Source: Flammeovirga yaeyamensis
Lineage (GTDB): Bacteria; Bacteroidota; Bacteroidia; Cytophagales; Flammeovirgaceae
Assembly: GCF_018736045.1 (NCBI RefSeq)
Contig: NZ_CP076133.1
Location: forward strand, 372,001 to 436,000
Direction of reading: 5' to 3'
DNA length: 64,000 nucleotides
Shown here piece by piece: positions 18,753 through 28,255 of the stretch. Every line of letters begins with the position of its first letter. Positions within the stretch are counted from its first letter, which is position 1. The translations under genes were made by a program, and so were the position numbers. The notes under the pieces were generated by a model. That model saw nothing but the letters and a program-made list of their open reading frames with translations, was not told where the DNA came from and ran no database searches.

Positions 18753-20717
18753 ATGAGATTTTTATTATTAAGCATATTGTTACTTCCATTGATGAGCAAT
18801 GCACAGGAAATTAGGGAAATTAAAATTCCAGGAACTGATTCTGTGATGGTCATTGACATTACTAAAATTAGAGAGGAAGCCGAAAAAGTGGCAGAAGAAG
18901 CTAGAATGATGGCTGCCGAACAGCAGGAGATGCAAATGGAGGTTTTTATCGAAGCATTTGGCGAAGATTCTGATTTTAAGGATTTCAAAGAAAAGTTTGA
19001 AAAGTTTCAAGAACTTAAAGATTTTGAAGTTGTCTTTCCTGAAGGATTTCCTGAAAATATAGAAGTAGATGCGGAACGTATTGAAGAATGTATAAGAGTG
19101 GCTCAAATACAATTAGAGGCGCAGCAAGAGGAGATGGAAAGGGCGATGGAAAAAGCCTATACTAGCAATATTCAGTATGAAAAAAACTTTTTCTACTCCT
19201 ATAAAGTCGATTATGAAGGCGATATCAAACTAAACGATAAAGAAGACGACATTATCAGTATTTCTGAAGGCGGTAAGTTTGTTGTTGAGAAACGTACTTT
19301 CGGTAACTTAAGAAAGTTAGTCATTCAACCTTCATCTACTGGAGAGTTAACTTATAAATATTACGAAGGCAACAAATTGATGCCCTTTAAACCTGATGGT
19401 GAAAATTGGCTAAATGATGTACTTCCTGAAGTAATTAAATCGAATGCCATTGCTGCGGAAGATCGTATTGATCGACAAATTAAAAGTGGTGGTGTTTCTG
19501 GAACATTAAATTACATCAGTTCATTAGATGGCAACTCTGCTAAAACAACATTCTACAGAATTCTATTAAATCATAAAAAAGTAAAGAACTCAGATATCGC
19601 ATCGATAACAGATGCAGTAGTTAAAAACATTACTTCTTCTTTTGAACTTGAGAAGTACTTTAAATCTACTTTTGCTACGTATTACAATAAAAAAATGCTT
19701 AATGCGTATTTTAATGGAATCAAAGAAATAAAAAGTAGCACTAGCAAAGAGAATTGTCTAATTAATGTAGTATCCCGAAAAGAGTTTCAAAATGGGTTCT
19801 CTAAAGAAAACATGAATGCTTGGGTAGATGCTTATGTGAGTTTAACTTCTTCATTTGGAAAAAGAAAAGTCTATTCAAGAGCATTAGAAAACGGTATTCA
19901 TCAGTTCTATCCTACTGATCTAGAACGTATTTTACAAAATATTTCAAGTGATTTCGACCTTAGAATGTCTATCGAAAAGTCTTTCATAGATGATTATTTC
20001 AAAAACTGGTCAGACTCTCAAATCATTACAATTATCAATCAAACGCAACGTATTTCATCTAGTTTTGATCATTCTCAAGCTTTAATGAAAATATCAGAAC
20101 AATGGGATACTCTATCAAAAGGTGCAAAATTAGCCTACTTGGAAAGCAGTAAAGATATCACCTCTGCTTTTGAATTAAGAAAGGCATTGGCTTTCTACAG
20201 CGTTGTCTATGAAGAAGACGAAAGTATTAAAAAACTCTATTACGGAGCTTTGAAAAATATAAGTAGTGATTTTGATTTAAAATCAGCTTTATCAAAAGCC
20301 ATGAAGAGTCCTAGTTTTAATGCGAAAGACGTTACCTATTATTTAGACGCATCAAAAAGTATTTCTTCTTCTTTTGATAAAAAAGGGGTGCTTATGTCGA
20401 TTGCTCCTTTTGTAAATTTAGAAACAGCTCCTTTTTTCTTTGAGGAAACTGCCAAAATCTCAAGCGCATTTGACAAGAAATCTGTATTTTTAAAAATGAT
20501 TGATCAGGACAACTTTACATACGAGTTTTTACCTCACTATCTAAAAGCGGCCTCTACTATTTCTTCAAGTTTCGAACTGTCGACAGTACTCAGAGAAGCT
20601 GCACCTTACGTGGTGGCTTCTAAAAATGAGGAATACAAAAATCAATATGTAAAAGTAGCCAAAGGAATATCATCTTCTGATTACAGAAATGAAGTGTTGG
20701 GGGCGCTTTACGAATGA
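18753..20717 (+). CDS. Exported helical-repeat protein preceding a LytTR system
   Basis: 654 residues if started at 18753; the frame is open from an ATG at 18639, but only the internal Met gives a signal peptide (FLLLSILLLPLMSNAQ) and it fits the promoter. A Glu/Met-rich, probably coiled-coil region (about 30-140) follows. The second half contains about ten repeats of 30-40 residues marked by I[ST]S[SD]F[DE], for example ISSDFDLRMSI, ITSAFELRKAL and ISSSFDKKGVL, suggesting an alpha-solenoid. I recognise no enzyme motif. The stop overlaps the next start by 4 bp (ATGA), so it is translationally coupled to the sensor kinase and may be its periplasmic partner. Confidence 0.8.
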   Translation: MRFLLLSILLLPLMSNAQEIREIKIPGTDSVMVIDITKIREEAEKVAEEARMMAAEQQEMQMEVFIEAFGEDSDFKDFKEKFEKFQELKDFEVVFPEGFPENIEVDAERIEECIRVAQIQLEAQQEEMERAMEKAYTSNIQYEKNFFYSYKVDYEGDIKLNDKEDDIISISEGGKFVVEKRTFGNLRKLVIQPSSTGELTYKYYEGNKLMPFKPDGENWLNDVLPEVIKSNAIAAEDRIDRQIKSGGVSGTLNYISSLDGNSAKTTFYRILLNHKKVKNSDIASITDAVVKNITSSFELEKYFKSTFATYYNKKMLNAYFNGIKEIKSSTSKENCLINVVSRKEFQNGFSKENMNAWVDAYVSLTSSFGKRKVYSRALENGIHQFYPTDLERILQNISSDFDLRMSIEKSFIDDYFKNWSDSQIITIINQTQRISSSFDHSQALMKISEQWDTLSKGAKLAYLESSKDITSAFELRKALAFYSVVYEEDESIKKLYYGALKNISSDFDLKSALSKAMKSPSFNAKDVTYYLDASKSISSSFDKKGVLMSIAPFVNLETAPFFFEETAKISSAFDKKSVFLKMIDQDNFTYEFLPHYLKAASTISSSFELSTVLREAAPYVVASKNEEYKNQYVKVAKGISSSDYRNEVLGALYE

Positions 20718-21706
20718 AATACATTAGAGATTTTATCTATGCAATCTTAGGAAGCAGTTTATATGGCTACTTTTTATATGCACCTCAGCAAGAAATTACA
20801 GAAACCATCTATCACCCTACTAGCATATTATTCTTTGTGTTTAATGTCTTTCTGATGATTGGTATGGGGACGCTATTAAGCAAGTATCGACCATCAAAAA
20901 GCATATTTAAACAAGTAGCAATTAGAGGTTTGGGTATGTGGGTATTTTTACTTCTTCATGCTTATTTGATAGGTAAAGTGATATATACTTCCATCGATCC
21001 AATCTTCATTTTTGATATCAAAATCAAAACTTTTATCCTGCTTTTCGCATATACATCAGCTATTTTGGTCATCGAATATCTTTTGATTGCCTATCAAAGA
21101 TTTAACGAGCAACACCTGAGTTTCCTTACTTACAAAAGGAAATCAGCACAGCTTCGATTAGATGCTTTAAAGAGTCAGTTAAGCCCACACTACTTGTTCA
21201 ATAGCTTAAATACTGTGGCTTATTTAGTGGTGGAAAATCGAAAAAAGGCGGATCGTTACATTAGAAGTATTGCCGAAACATATCAATTTGTGATGAGATA
21301 TGCCCAAAAAGGGTTGATCTCTTTGGAAGATGAATTACAAATTGTGAGGGCTTTCGCTTTCCAGTTACAAACAAGGCACGGGAAAAGTGTAAAAATCAAT
21401 ATGGATCAGAATATGCAAAGTATCGAGGGCAAACTACCTCCTTTATCTGTACAATTGTTAGTAGAAAATGCAGTAAAACACAATGTGTTATCAGACGATG
21501 ATCCTGTTGAAATCGACATCAAATATTTAAAAGAAGAAAAAGAAGTGAAGGTGAGTAATAATCGAACAACATCGCCTAAATCGTATACTTCCACCAAAGT
21601 GGGCTTGAATAATCTAAGAGAACGCTATGCCTTATTAAGCGATCAAGAAATTCGAATTGATCAAGATAACTCTTCATTTACAGTTCACTTACCATTACTC
21701 CACTAA
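20714..21706 (+). CDS. LytS/YehU-type membrane sensor histidine kinase
   Basis: 330 residues: four predicted membrane helices (about 5-25, 35-55, 70-92, 100-127) then a His_kinase domain with LSPHYLFNSLN (His 159 is the phospho-acceptor), an N-box LLVENAVKHN and a G-box VGLNNLRERY, all intact. The protein has no large extracytoplasmic loop, so it may sense through its membrane segment or a partner. It overlaps the preceding gene by 4 bp and ends 4 bp before the pseudokinase. It should phosphorylate the LytTR regulator encoded two genes later. Confidence 0.93.
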   Translation: MKYIRDFIYAILGSSLYGYFLYAPQQEITETIYHPTSILFFVFNVFLMIGMGTLLSKYRPSKSIFKQVAIRGLGMWVFLLLHAYLIGKVIYTSIDPIFIFDIKIKTFILLFAYTSAILVIEYLLIAYQRFNEQHLSFLTYKRKSAQLRLDALKSQLSPHYLFNSLNTVAYLVVENRKKADRYIRSIAETYQFVMRYAQKGLISLEDELQIVRAFAFQLQTRHGKSVKINMDQNMQSIEGKLPPLSVQLLVENAVKHNVLSDDDPVEIDIKYLKEEKEVKVSNNRTTSPKSYTSTKVGLNNLRERYALLSDQEIRIDQDNSSFTVHLPLLH

Positions 21707-21710
21707 GCTT

Positions 21711-22826
21711 ATGAATCGCTGGAAAAAATCATCCTTATTGTATGGATTGGGTTACCCGATTCTATCCGGTAGCATTACCTATTTACTATTGCTTTTGGCT
21801 TTTAATAGAGTTACAGAACTTTCTGAAACGATCTTTAAAGCGGAATGGATCGTCTGCATAGTGGTGTCTTACATTTGGAATACTTCTATTATATTTCTTT
21901 CGAGATGGACGAAACATAAATTAGATGAAATTGAAGTGATCTCAGAGAAGATTTTCTTCCATGCCGTAGGTGTTGTTATCGGAAGTATTCTCATTATTGG
22001 CATTAGTATTTCAGCTTATTTTTATGGATTGATTGGGTATTCATCATTTAGTAGTTTTAGTACTGAAATGTATGTTTTCCAAGGTTTATATATCTTTCAA
22101 ACGCTTCTTTATGAGTGTGCGTTCTGGGGTAATCATTTGATAAAAATGAGTAACGATGAGGCTCAATTGGAAGAAAAGAAACGCACCAATTTCATCAACG
22201 AAGAAATGAAAGCATTCGCTGAGGATGCCCACCTTCCCTTTTTATATGAAACTTTAGAAACCATTATCGGATTATCGTATAAAAACCCTGATGAAGCAGA
22301 AGAATACGCCGAAAAACTGGCAAAGGTGTATAGAAATAATCTTCAAAGTAGAAAGGAAGAATTTATTCCTATATCCCACGCATTTCAATTAACAAAAGAT
22401 GTTTCTGACTTATTAAATACATCGAGATCCGGAGGTTTACATGCACATTTCGAAGCCTGTGATAAACATGTACATTTGTTATTTCCTCCAATGGTGTTAC
22501 CAAGAATATTAGTGGGTATTGCCGCCGATTATATTGCATCACCTCTTCAGCCATTGGAAATTAAATTTTCTATCAAAGACGAGCAGTTGGTGATGATAGC
22601 TCACAGTTGTAACGAAAAGATTGATCATCAGAATAGTTTAAGTCAGGTGATGGACTCCGTAAAAAACACCTTGGATCATTATACTAAAGTACCAATTCAA
22701 AGAATTCAAAAGGAAAATGAATACTATATTATTTTACCTGCATTTACATCAACTGACAATGCGTGGCAAACAAAAGCAGAAGTAAATATCCAACCCAACG
22801 ATCAAACTTTATTTAGAAACTCATGA
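21711..22826 (+). CDS. Degenerate LytS-like membrane pseudokinase
   Basis: 371 residues from the ATG at 21711; the open frame extends further upstream only through a TTG inside the previous gene. Four N-terminal membrane helices (about 8-30, 45-64, 83-108, 118-140) and a cytoplasmic part parallel the preceding kinase. Where that kinase has PHYLFNSLN this protein has LPFLYETLE, so the acceptor His aligns with Pro 176, and the N-box LLVENAVKHN aligns with ILVGIAADYI, losing the Glu-Asn and His-Asn residues. No G-box is seen. I infer a non-catalytic partner that heterodimerises with or tunes the active kinase. It overlaps the response regulator by 4 bp. Confidence 0.75.
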   Translation: MNRWKKSSLLYGLGYPILSGSITYLLLLLAFNRVTELSETIFKAEWIVCIVVSYIWNTSIIFLSRWTKHKLDEIEVISEKIFFHAVGVVIGSILIIGISISAYFYGLIGYSSFSSFSTEMYVFQGLYIFQTLLYECAFWGNHLIKMSNDEAQLEEKKRTNFINEEMKAFAEDAHLPFLYETLETIIGLSYKNPDEAEEYAEKLAKVYRNNLQSRKEEFIPISHAFQLTKDVSDLLNTSRSGGLHAHFEACDKHVHLLFPPMVLPRILVGIAADYIASPLQPLEIKFSIKDEQLVMIAHSCNEKIDHQNSLSQVMDSVKNTLDHYTKVPIQRIQKENEYYIILPAFTSTDNAWQTKAEVNIQPNDQTLFRNS

Positions 22827-23581
22827 AAGCATTAATTATAGAGGACGAAAAGCCTGCACAAGGCAAATTGGTCAGACAAATAAATAAAACTCCTTTTGAG
22901 GTCGAAGTGGTGAAGTTCTCTGACTCCATCAAAAAGTCGGTGGATTGGCTAAAGTTGCACCAACAAGAAATTGATCTCATCTTTATGGATATACACCTTA
23001 CCGACGGTTTAGCATTTGATATCCTAAAGGAGGTCAACATTATCAAACCCATCATCTTTACCACAGCTTATGATGAGTATGCCTTAGAAGCCTTTAAAGT
23101 GAATAGTATTGATTATTTATTAAAACCTGTAGATAGTGAAGCCCTCACCAAAGCTTTACAAAAATTAGAGTTACTGCAAAATCAATCTAATACTACTCAA
23201 AAAGGACAAATTGATGCCTTAATCGAGAACTATAATCAGAAATACAAGAATCGTTTTATAGTTCGTATTGGAGATAGCATTAAAAGCATTTTATCCGAAG
23301 ATATTGTGGCATTTGTTGCCGATGGAAAACACACCCTATTGTACAACAAAGAAGGAAGAAGATATTATGTCGACTTCAAAATGGAAGAACTTAACGACCT
23401 CCTAGATCCTTCTTTATTTTTTAGAATTGGGAGAAGTTATTTTGTGCAAAAACAATTTATTCAGAAAGTAGATAAGTATACCAACAGTCGCCTTCTCGTT
23501 ATCCCTTCTTTCGAAATACCTCATGAATTGATTGTGGTTAGGGATAAAGTCAAAGAATTTAAAAATTGGTTGGGGATGTAA
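22823..23581 (+). CDS. LytTR-family response regulator
   Basis: 252 residues. The receiver domain (1-120) has the acidic pair EDE at 7-9, phospho-acceptor Asp 56 (IFMDIHL) and Lys 101 (YLLKPVD). The C-terminal LytTR DNA-binding domain (about 145-250) contains VRIGDSIKSILSEDIVAFVA and FFRIGRSYFVQKQFI. It would be phosphorylated by the upstream LytS kinase and bind direct-repeat promoter sites. It ends a four-gene overlapping operon (18753-23581). Confidence 0.95.
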   Translation: MKALIIEDEKPAQGKLVRQINKTPFEVEVVKFSDSIKKSVDWLKLHQQEIDLIFMDIHLTDGLAFDILKEVNIIKPIIFTTAYDEYALEAFKVNSIDYLLKPVDSEALTKALQKLELLQNQSNTTQKGQIDALIENYNQKYKNRFIVRIGDSIKSILSEDIVAFVADGKHTLLYNKEGRRYYVDFKMEELNDLLDPSLFFRIGRSYFVQKQFIQKVDKYTNSRLLVIPSFEIPHELIVVRDKVKEFKNWLGM

Positions 23582-23649
23582 ATTAGAGTAAAAAAGGACT
23601 ACTTTTTTATTCAATTTTAATTGATGTTAGCTTCTTAAGTTTTATCCAA

Positions 23650-23657
23650 TAGTTTTG
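23650..23657 (+). promoter_or_regulatory. Candidate -7 box (TAGTTTTG) for the double-propeller gene
   Basis: TAGTTTTG matches TAnnTTTG, 48 nt before the start codon, with TTAG about 19 nt upstream in place of the -33 TTTG. The transcript would have a leader of about 40 nt. Confidence 0.4.
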
Positions 23658-23705
23658 CTCAAATAAATCAAACTATTAAGAATTTTTTAAAACTATTTTT
23701 TTCAA

Positions 23706-26288
23706 ATGGCTAACAGGTTACTGTTTCAAGTAGTCATCATATTGATGATACTAACAAATTCAACTACTTTAAAAGCTATATCTTCTATTGCTCCAACTGA
23801 GAATTCTCTCAAAGAAAATGCTATAGTTCATACTGATATCGCTGAATACAATACTAGAAGATACATAGATACAGACGGATCTACTATGGTTATTGGGGCT
23901 TATGAATCTAGCACACAGCAAGGGGCTGCTTTTGTTTATGAAAAAGAAGATGGCGAGTGGATTCAAAAAGCTGTGTTAACTTCTACGGATAACACTATTG
24001 CTGACCATACACATTTTGGTTATGCTGTAGCAATTAAAGGAGATGTCATTGTAATTGGTGCTCCCCTTGCTGATGAAGCATATATTTTCGAAAAACCGGA
24101 AACAGGTTGGGAAGATATGACGGAAACATTGAAAATTTCTTCACCATTACCGAAAGGAAGTTATTATGGCTTTTCTTTAGCTATGAATGAGAATAATATT
24201 GCTGTGAGTGCTTATAGATATTCTAATTACCGAGGAAGAATTTTACTTTACCAAAAAGATACTGATGAATTGTGGAGTCAAGTGACTTTCACAACAACTA
24301 CACTTCTTTCTGTTCAACCTAGAACGAATGAATATTTGGGGTACGAATTAAGAATGGACGATGATGCTTTAGTTTCTGGTGCTTTGGGTTATAACTCTTG
24401 GCAAGGTAGACTTTACGTATACAATCTTCCTGATGGAAAATACCTTGAAAACAATATCACACCTGATGCTACTTTAACAGTGGAAGATGGTGGTGACTAT
24501 CAAGTCGGTATACATGTAGCTATTGATAAAAATGTGATTCTTGCTACGGATTATGGAGATGATCAAAAAGGGACTATTCATGTTTTCAGAAAAGAAGAGG
24601 GGAAAGAATGGGAAGATAGCTTTGAAGCGTTCTCGATAACCGATGATGCTCTTATTGAAAAAGACTACTTTGGTGCCGATCTTGATGTGGATAATAACGA
24701 AATAATAATCGGGGCTTCCCAAGGAAAAAATGAAGGTTTAGGAAAAGTATATCATTATATTTTAAGCTCTACAAATGCTGAATTGATTAATGTGTATGAA
24801 ACTGACAAAGTGAATAAAGATGATCACTTTGCGGCTTCTGTTCATTTTACTGATGAAGATATTCTTGTGAGTACAATGTACAATAAAGAGTACCCTTTCT
24901 TTAGTTTCTCAAGAGCTGAGACTACCCATAGTTCAATTGATCAATACGATACTAGAAGATATATTGATACAGACGGATCTACTATGGTTATCGGTGCTTA
25001 TGAATCGAATAAACACCATGGGGCAGCTTTCGTTTACGAAAAAGAAGAGGGCGAATGGGTTCAAAAAGCTGTTTTAACTTCTACGGACAATACTATTGCT
25101 GACTATACACATTTTGGTTATGCTGTAGCAATTAAAGGAGATGTTATTGTAATTGGTGCTCCTTTAGCAGATGAAGCATATATCTTTGAAAAACCGGAAA
25201 CAGGCTGGGAAGATATGACAGAAACAGTGAAAATTTCTTCACCATTACCGAAAGGAAGTTATTATGGTTTTTCATTGGCTATGAACGAGAATAATATTGC
25301 GGTGAGTGCTTATAGATATTCTAATTATCAAGGAAGAATTTTACTTTACCAAAAAGATACTGATGAATTGTGGAGTCAAGTGACTTTCACAACAACTACA
25401 CTTCTTTCTGTTCAACCTAGAACGAATGAATATTTGGGGTATGAATTAAGAATGGACGAAGATGCTTTAGTTTCTGGTGCTTTAGGTTATAACTCTTGGC
25501 AAGGTAGACTGTATGTCTACAATCTTCCTGATGGAAAATACCTTGAAAACAATATCACACCTGATGCTACTTTAGCAGTGAAAGATGGGGGTGACTATCA
25601 AGTCGGTATACATGTAGCTATTGATAAAAATGTGATTCTTGCTACGGATTATGGAGATGATCAAAAAGGAACTATTCATGTTTTCAGAAAAGAAGAGGGG
25701 AAAGAATGGGAAGATAGCTTTGAAGCGTTCTCGATCACTGATGATGCTCTTATTGAAAAAGACTACTATGGTGCCGATCTTGATGTGGATAATAACGAGA
25801 TAATAATCGGGGCTTCCCAAGGAAAAAATGAGGGTTTAGGAAAAGTATATCATTATATTTTAAGCTCTACAAATGCTGAATTGATCAATGTGTATGAAAC
25901 TGACCAAGTAAATAAAGATGATCATTTTGCTGCTTCTGTTCATTTTACTGATGAAGATATTCTTGTGAGTACAATGTACAATAAAGAGTACCCTTTCTTT
26001 AGTTTTAGTAGAAGAAAGGATGTGACTAACTTAGAAGTACATGTAAATACACAAAAACCTTTTTTACTTTCATCTCATCCAAAATATGGCATTAGTGATA
26101 AAATTGAATTTGGTCATCTCAATACTAAAACCTACTCTTACAAATTAATTGATATAAATGGAGGAATAATGAAAGAAGGCCTACTTCCTGAATCAGGAAT
26201 TATCCAATTAGATCAAAAACTAAGGGGTATAAAAATCATTCAATTAATTGAAAAAGATAAAGTATACATATACAAACTTCTGAGATAA
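23706..26288 (+). CDS. Surface protein of two near-identical seven-bladed FG-GAP-like propellers with a T9SS-like tail
   Basis: 860 residues with an export signal (about 1-25). Two copies of a 356-residue unit follow (residues 48-403 and 414-769), each made of seven blade-like repeats such as VIVIGAPLADEAYIFEK, IAVSAYRYSNYRGRILLY and VILATDYGDDQKGTIHVF, which look like FG-GAP-type propeller blades. By my count the copies differ at about 15 residues. The last 85 residues form a beta domain (SYKLIDINGGIMKEGLLPESG) ending KVYIYKLLR, in the style of type IX secretion C-terminal domains. It is probably a secreted or surface-attached adhesion or binding protein. No catalytic motif is present and function is unknown. 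Confidence 0.85.
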   Translation: MANRLLFQVVIILMILTNSTTLKAISSIAPTENSLKENAIVHTDIAEYNTRRYIDTDGSTMVIGAYESSTQQGAAFVYEKEDGEWIQKAVLTSTDNTIADHTHFGYAVAIKGDVIVIGAPLADEAYIFEKPETGWEDMTETLKISSPLPKGSYYGFSLAMNENNIAVSAYRYSNYRGRILLYQKDTDELWSQVTFTTTTLLSVQPRTNEYLGYELRMDDDALVSGALGYNSWQGRLYVYNLPDGKYLENNITPDATLTVEDGGDYQVGIHVAIDKNVILATDYGDDQKGTIHVFRKEEGKEWEDSFEAFSITDDALIEKDYFGADLDVDNNEIIIGASQGKNEGLGKVYHYILSSTNAELINVYETDKVNKDDHFAASVHFTDEDILVSTMYNKEYPFFSFSRAETTHSSIDQYDTRRYIDTDGSTMVIGAYESNKHHGAAFVYEKEEGEWVQKAVLTSTDNTIADYTHFGYAVAIKGDVIVIGAPLADEAYIFEKPETGWEDMTETVKISSPLPKGSYYGFSLAMNENNIAVSAYRYSNYQGRILLYQKDTDELWSQVTFTTTTLLSVQPRTNEYLGYELRMDEDALVSGALGYNSWQGRLYVYNLPDGKYLENNITPDATLAVKDGGDYQVGIHVAIDKNVILATDYGDDQKGTIHVFRKEEGKEWEDSFEAFSITDDALIEKDYYGADLDVDNNEIIIGASQGKNEGLGKVYHYILSSTNAELINVYETDQVNKDDHFAASVHFTDEDILVSTMYNKEYPFFSFSRRKDVTNLEVHVNTQKPFLLSSHPKYGISDKIEFGHLNTKTYSYKLIDINGGIMKEGLLPESGIIQLDQKLRGIKIIQLIEKDKVYIYKLLR
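23847..26012 (+). repeat. 1,098-bp tandem intragenic duplication
   Basis: Bases 23847-24914 and 24945-26012 are near-identical copies offset by exactly 1,098 bp (366 codons), with a divergent 30-bp linker. Long runs are identical at nucleotide level, including third positions, so the duplication is recent or is maintained by gene conversion. Confidence 0.95.
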
Positions 26289-26309
26289 TTTAATCAAAAA
26301 GGAGACTAA

Positions 26310-26343
26310 AAAAGGGACTGATTTTCAATAATAAGTCCCTTTT
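26310..26343. terminator. Bidirectional terminator between propeller protein and PAP2 gene
   Basis: AAAAGGGACT (26310-26319) pairs with AGTCCCTTTT (26334-26343), A-rich on the left and T-rich on the right, between convergent genes. Confidence 0.8.
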
Positions 26344-26364
26344 TATATTTGTTTTTGAACTGTA

Positions 26365-27240
26365 CTACAACGACGTCTTCACATACAATCCCATCATCGC
26401 AGGTTGCATTACGGGCATAAAAGAAGTCGCCCCTCCATATTTATTTCTTTTTGTTCTTAATTTTTTATGAAGCGTTGGAATTAGAATACCAGTTGCTGCA
26501 CCCACCGCACAACCTACCATTACATCGGTATAAAAGTGTTTGTAGGCTCTTGTTCTATAATAGCCTACCAAAGCTGGTGGAATCGCAGCGGCTGTGTATA
26601 CACCAATCTTAGCTCCTGTCGACCATTCCGGATGGTAATCTAAGAGTACTTTTGCTGTAAAAAATGTGCCTACAGCTGTATTTGATGTATGACCACTAAA
26701 GAACGATCTTTTGTTATTATTATCTGTCAATTCTCTCATTTCTACAGGAGGATTACCCTCTCCAAAAGTATAGGTAATTGGTCTGTATCGAGTAAATACA
26801 CCTGGACCTAAATAGTTATAGACATTTACGGCAATCATTTGTGTCTCGAGATACATTAGAGAAACCTCAAACCAATCTTTACGAATATCCTTATCGATAA
26901 ACAACGCAAACGGCATTACTACAGATACGTACAAACCCCAATCGGTAAAATTATGTGAATTCTCTCTGTCGTTTACATCATGATCAAACACATGACGATC
27001 AAAGGCATTGACGCTCATTTTATCTAAACCTAATACCGTACTTTCATCAATAGGTGGTCTTGCATTCAGCATTCGAATCCCTAAAACATTGGCAACTAAA
27101 CCTGCAGCCGCAATACTTCCTGTTGTTACAGGAGGAGCATAATAAATATCAGATTTTGAATGATACCACTTTAAACTATCTTGTGCGATTGATAATGTGG
27201 ATAAAGTAGAAAATAATAGAATGAACAGTATTCTATGCAT
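26365..27240 (-). CDS. PAP2-family phosphatase
   Basis: 291 residues with an export signal (1-19, LSIAQ). The three PAP2 signature segments are present: RYRPITYTF, SFFSGHTSNTAVGTFF and YYRTRAYKHFYTDVMVG, with Arg, His and His/Asp in the expected places, and several hydrophobic helices between. The family dephosphorylates lipid phosphates such as phosphatidate or undecaprenyl pyrophosphate on the periplasmic side. It is a single-gene unit, divergent from the operon starting at 27436 across a 195-bp gap. Substrate is not predictable. Confidence 0.88.
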   Translation of the reverse strand: MHRILFILLFSTLSTLSIAQDSLKWYHSKSDIYYAPPVTTGSIAAAGLVANVLGIRMLNARPPIDESTVLGLDKMSVNAFDRHVFDHDVNDRENSHNFTDWGLYVSVVMPFALFIDKDIRKDWFEVSLMYLETQMIAVNVYNYLGPGVFTRYRPITYTFGEGNPPVEMRELTDNNNKRSFFSGHTSNTAVGTFFTAKVLLDYHPEWSTGAKIGVYTAAAIPPALVGYYRTRAYKHFYTDVMVGCAVGAATGILIPTLHKKLRTKRNKYGGATSFMPVMQPAMMGLYVKTSL

Positions 27241-27435
27241 AGTTTATTTGATGAGATTGAATGATAAATAGATAAATAACAATAATTTACTAGGTACTGT
27301 TTTGTCATTTAACCTTAAAAATAATAATTTTTTGTACTTTTAACCTACTCTTAACTAAAAGATCGTTACCAAAAACTCTTTTTAGTATTGATTACTTCAA
27401 ACTGTTCTAAATTGTTTTAAAGTTGCTTTTATCAT

Positions 27436-28236
27436 ATGAAAATAGCTAAGCATTTGTCTATCATCTTTCTAATGACGATCTGTGCAAGTTTTATTTCTTG
27501 TGCTCAAAATACGGATACATCCTTTTTTACATCACCTCAGAAAAAATGGATATTACCCTCTAAATTAGATGAAATTTCGGGTTTAACTTGGTACGATAAA
27601 AATACTATTGCCTGTGTGAATGACGAGAAAGGAAATATTTATTTCTATAACATAGAAGAAAAAGAAGTCACTAGAAAAATAGATTTTGGCAAAGATGGCG
27701 ACTATGAAGGAATCACTTATCAAAAGCCTTTTTTTTATGTCATCAACAGTAAAGGGAAATTACACATTATCAATGAAAAGACGAATGAGGTAGAAAAGGT
27801 ACAACTCCCTTTTACCTCAGAAAATGATGTTGAAGGATTATGTATGTTCGATAAAAAACACTTACTCGTTGCACTAAAAGGTAAGGGTGGTTTACAAGGA
27901 AAGAAAGCCGATTTTAAAGGTATATATAAAGTTGAAATAGCTCAACCCAATAACACTACACTTGCTTATACATTACCAAAAGGATTAAGAGTTAGTCCTT
28001 CTGGCATTTATTTCGATAAAAAAAATAAAGAAGTGTATGTGCTTTCTCATCGCTCCTCACAGCTCTTTTTACTAGACAGTCAAAGCGGCAATATCAAAGA
28101 AACCTTTGCATTGCCAAAAAAAATACACGCACAACCCGAAGGAATTTGTCTCTCCAATGATGGTCGCATCTTCATCTCAAATGAAAGAGGAAGCCAATAC
28201 AACGCAAAACTCTATCAGTTTACATTTAAACGCTAA
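27436..28236 (+). CDS. SdiA-regulated-like beta-propeller lipoprotein
   Basis: 266 residues with a lipoprotein signal (FISCAQ, Cys 22). The rest is a propeller-like beta protein with LDEISGLTWYDKNTIACVND, GDYEGITY, ENDVEGLCMFDKKHLLVALKG and PEGICLSNDGRIFISNE, the pattern of the SdiA-regulated family (named from E. coli YjiK). Biochemical function of that family is not established. It is the first gene of a four-gene plus-strand operon and lies 19 bp before the phosphoesterase-barrel gene. Confidence 0.75.
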   Translation: MKIAKHLSIIFLMTICASFISCAQNTDTSFFTSPQKKWILPSKLDEISGLTWYDKNTIACVNDEKGNIYFYNIEEKEVTRKIDFGKDGDYEGITYQKPFFYVINSKGKLHIINEKTNEVEKVQLPFTSENDVEGLCMFDKKHLLVALKGKGGLQGKKADFKGIYKVEIAQPNNTTLAYTLPKGLRVSPSGIYFDKKNKEVYVLSHRSSQLFLLDSQSGNIKETFALPKKIHAQPEGICLSNDGRIFISNERGSQYNAKLYQFTFKR

Positions 28237-28255
28237 ATTTCAAAAAGTCATTATC

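Noticed and set aside
28106-28255. Longer N-terminus for the phosphoesterase-barrel protein
   Set aside because: It starts with TTG inside the preceding gene; the ATG at 28256 begins a clean signal peptide.
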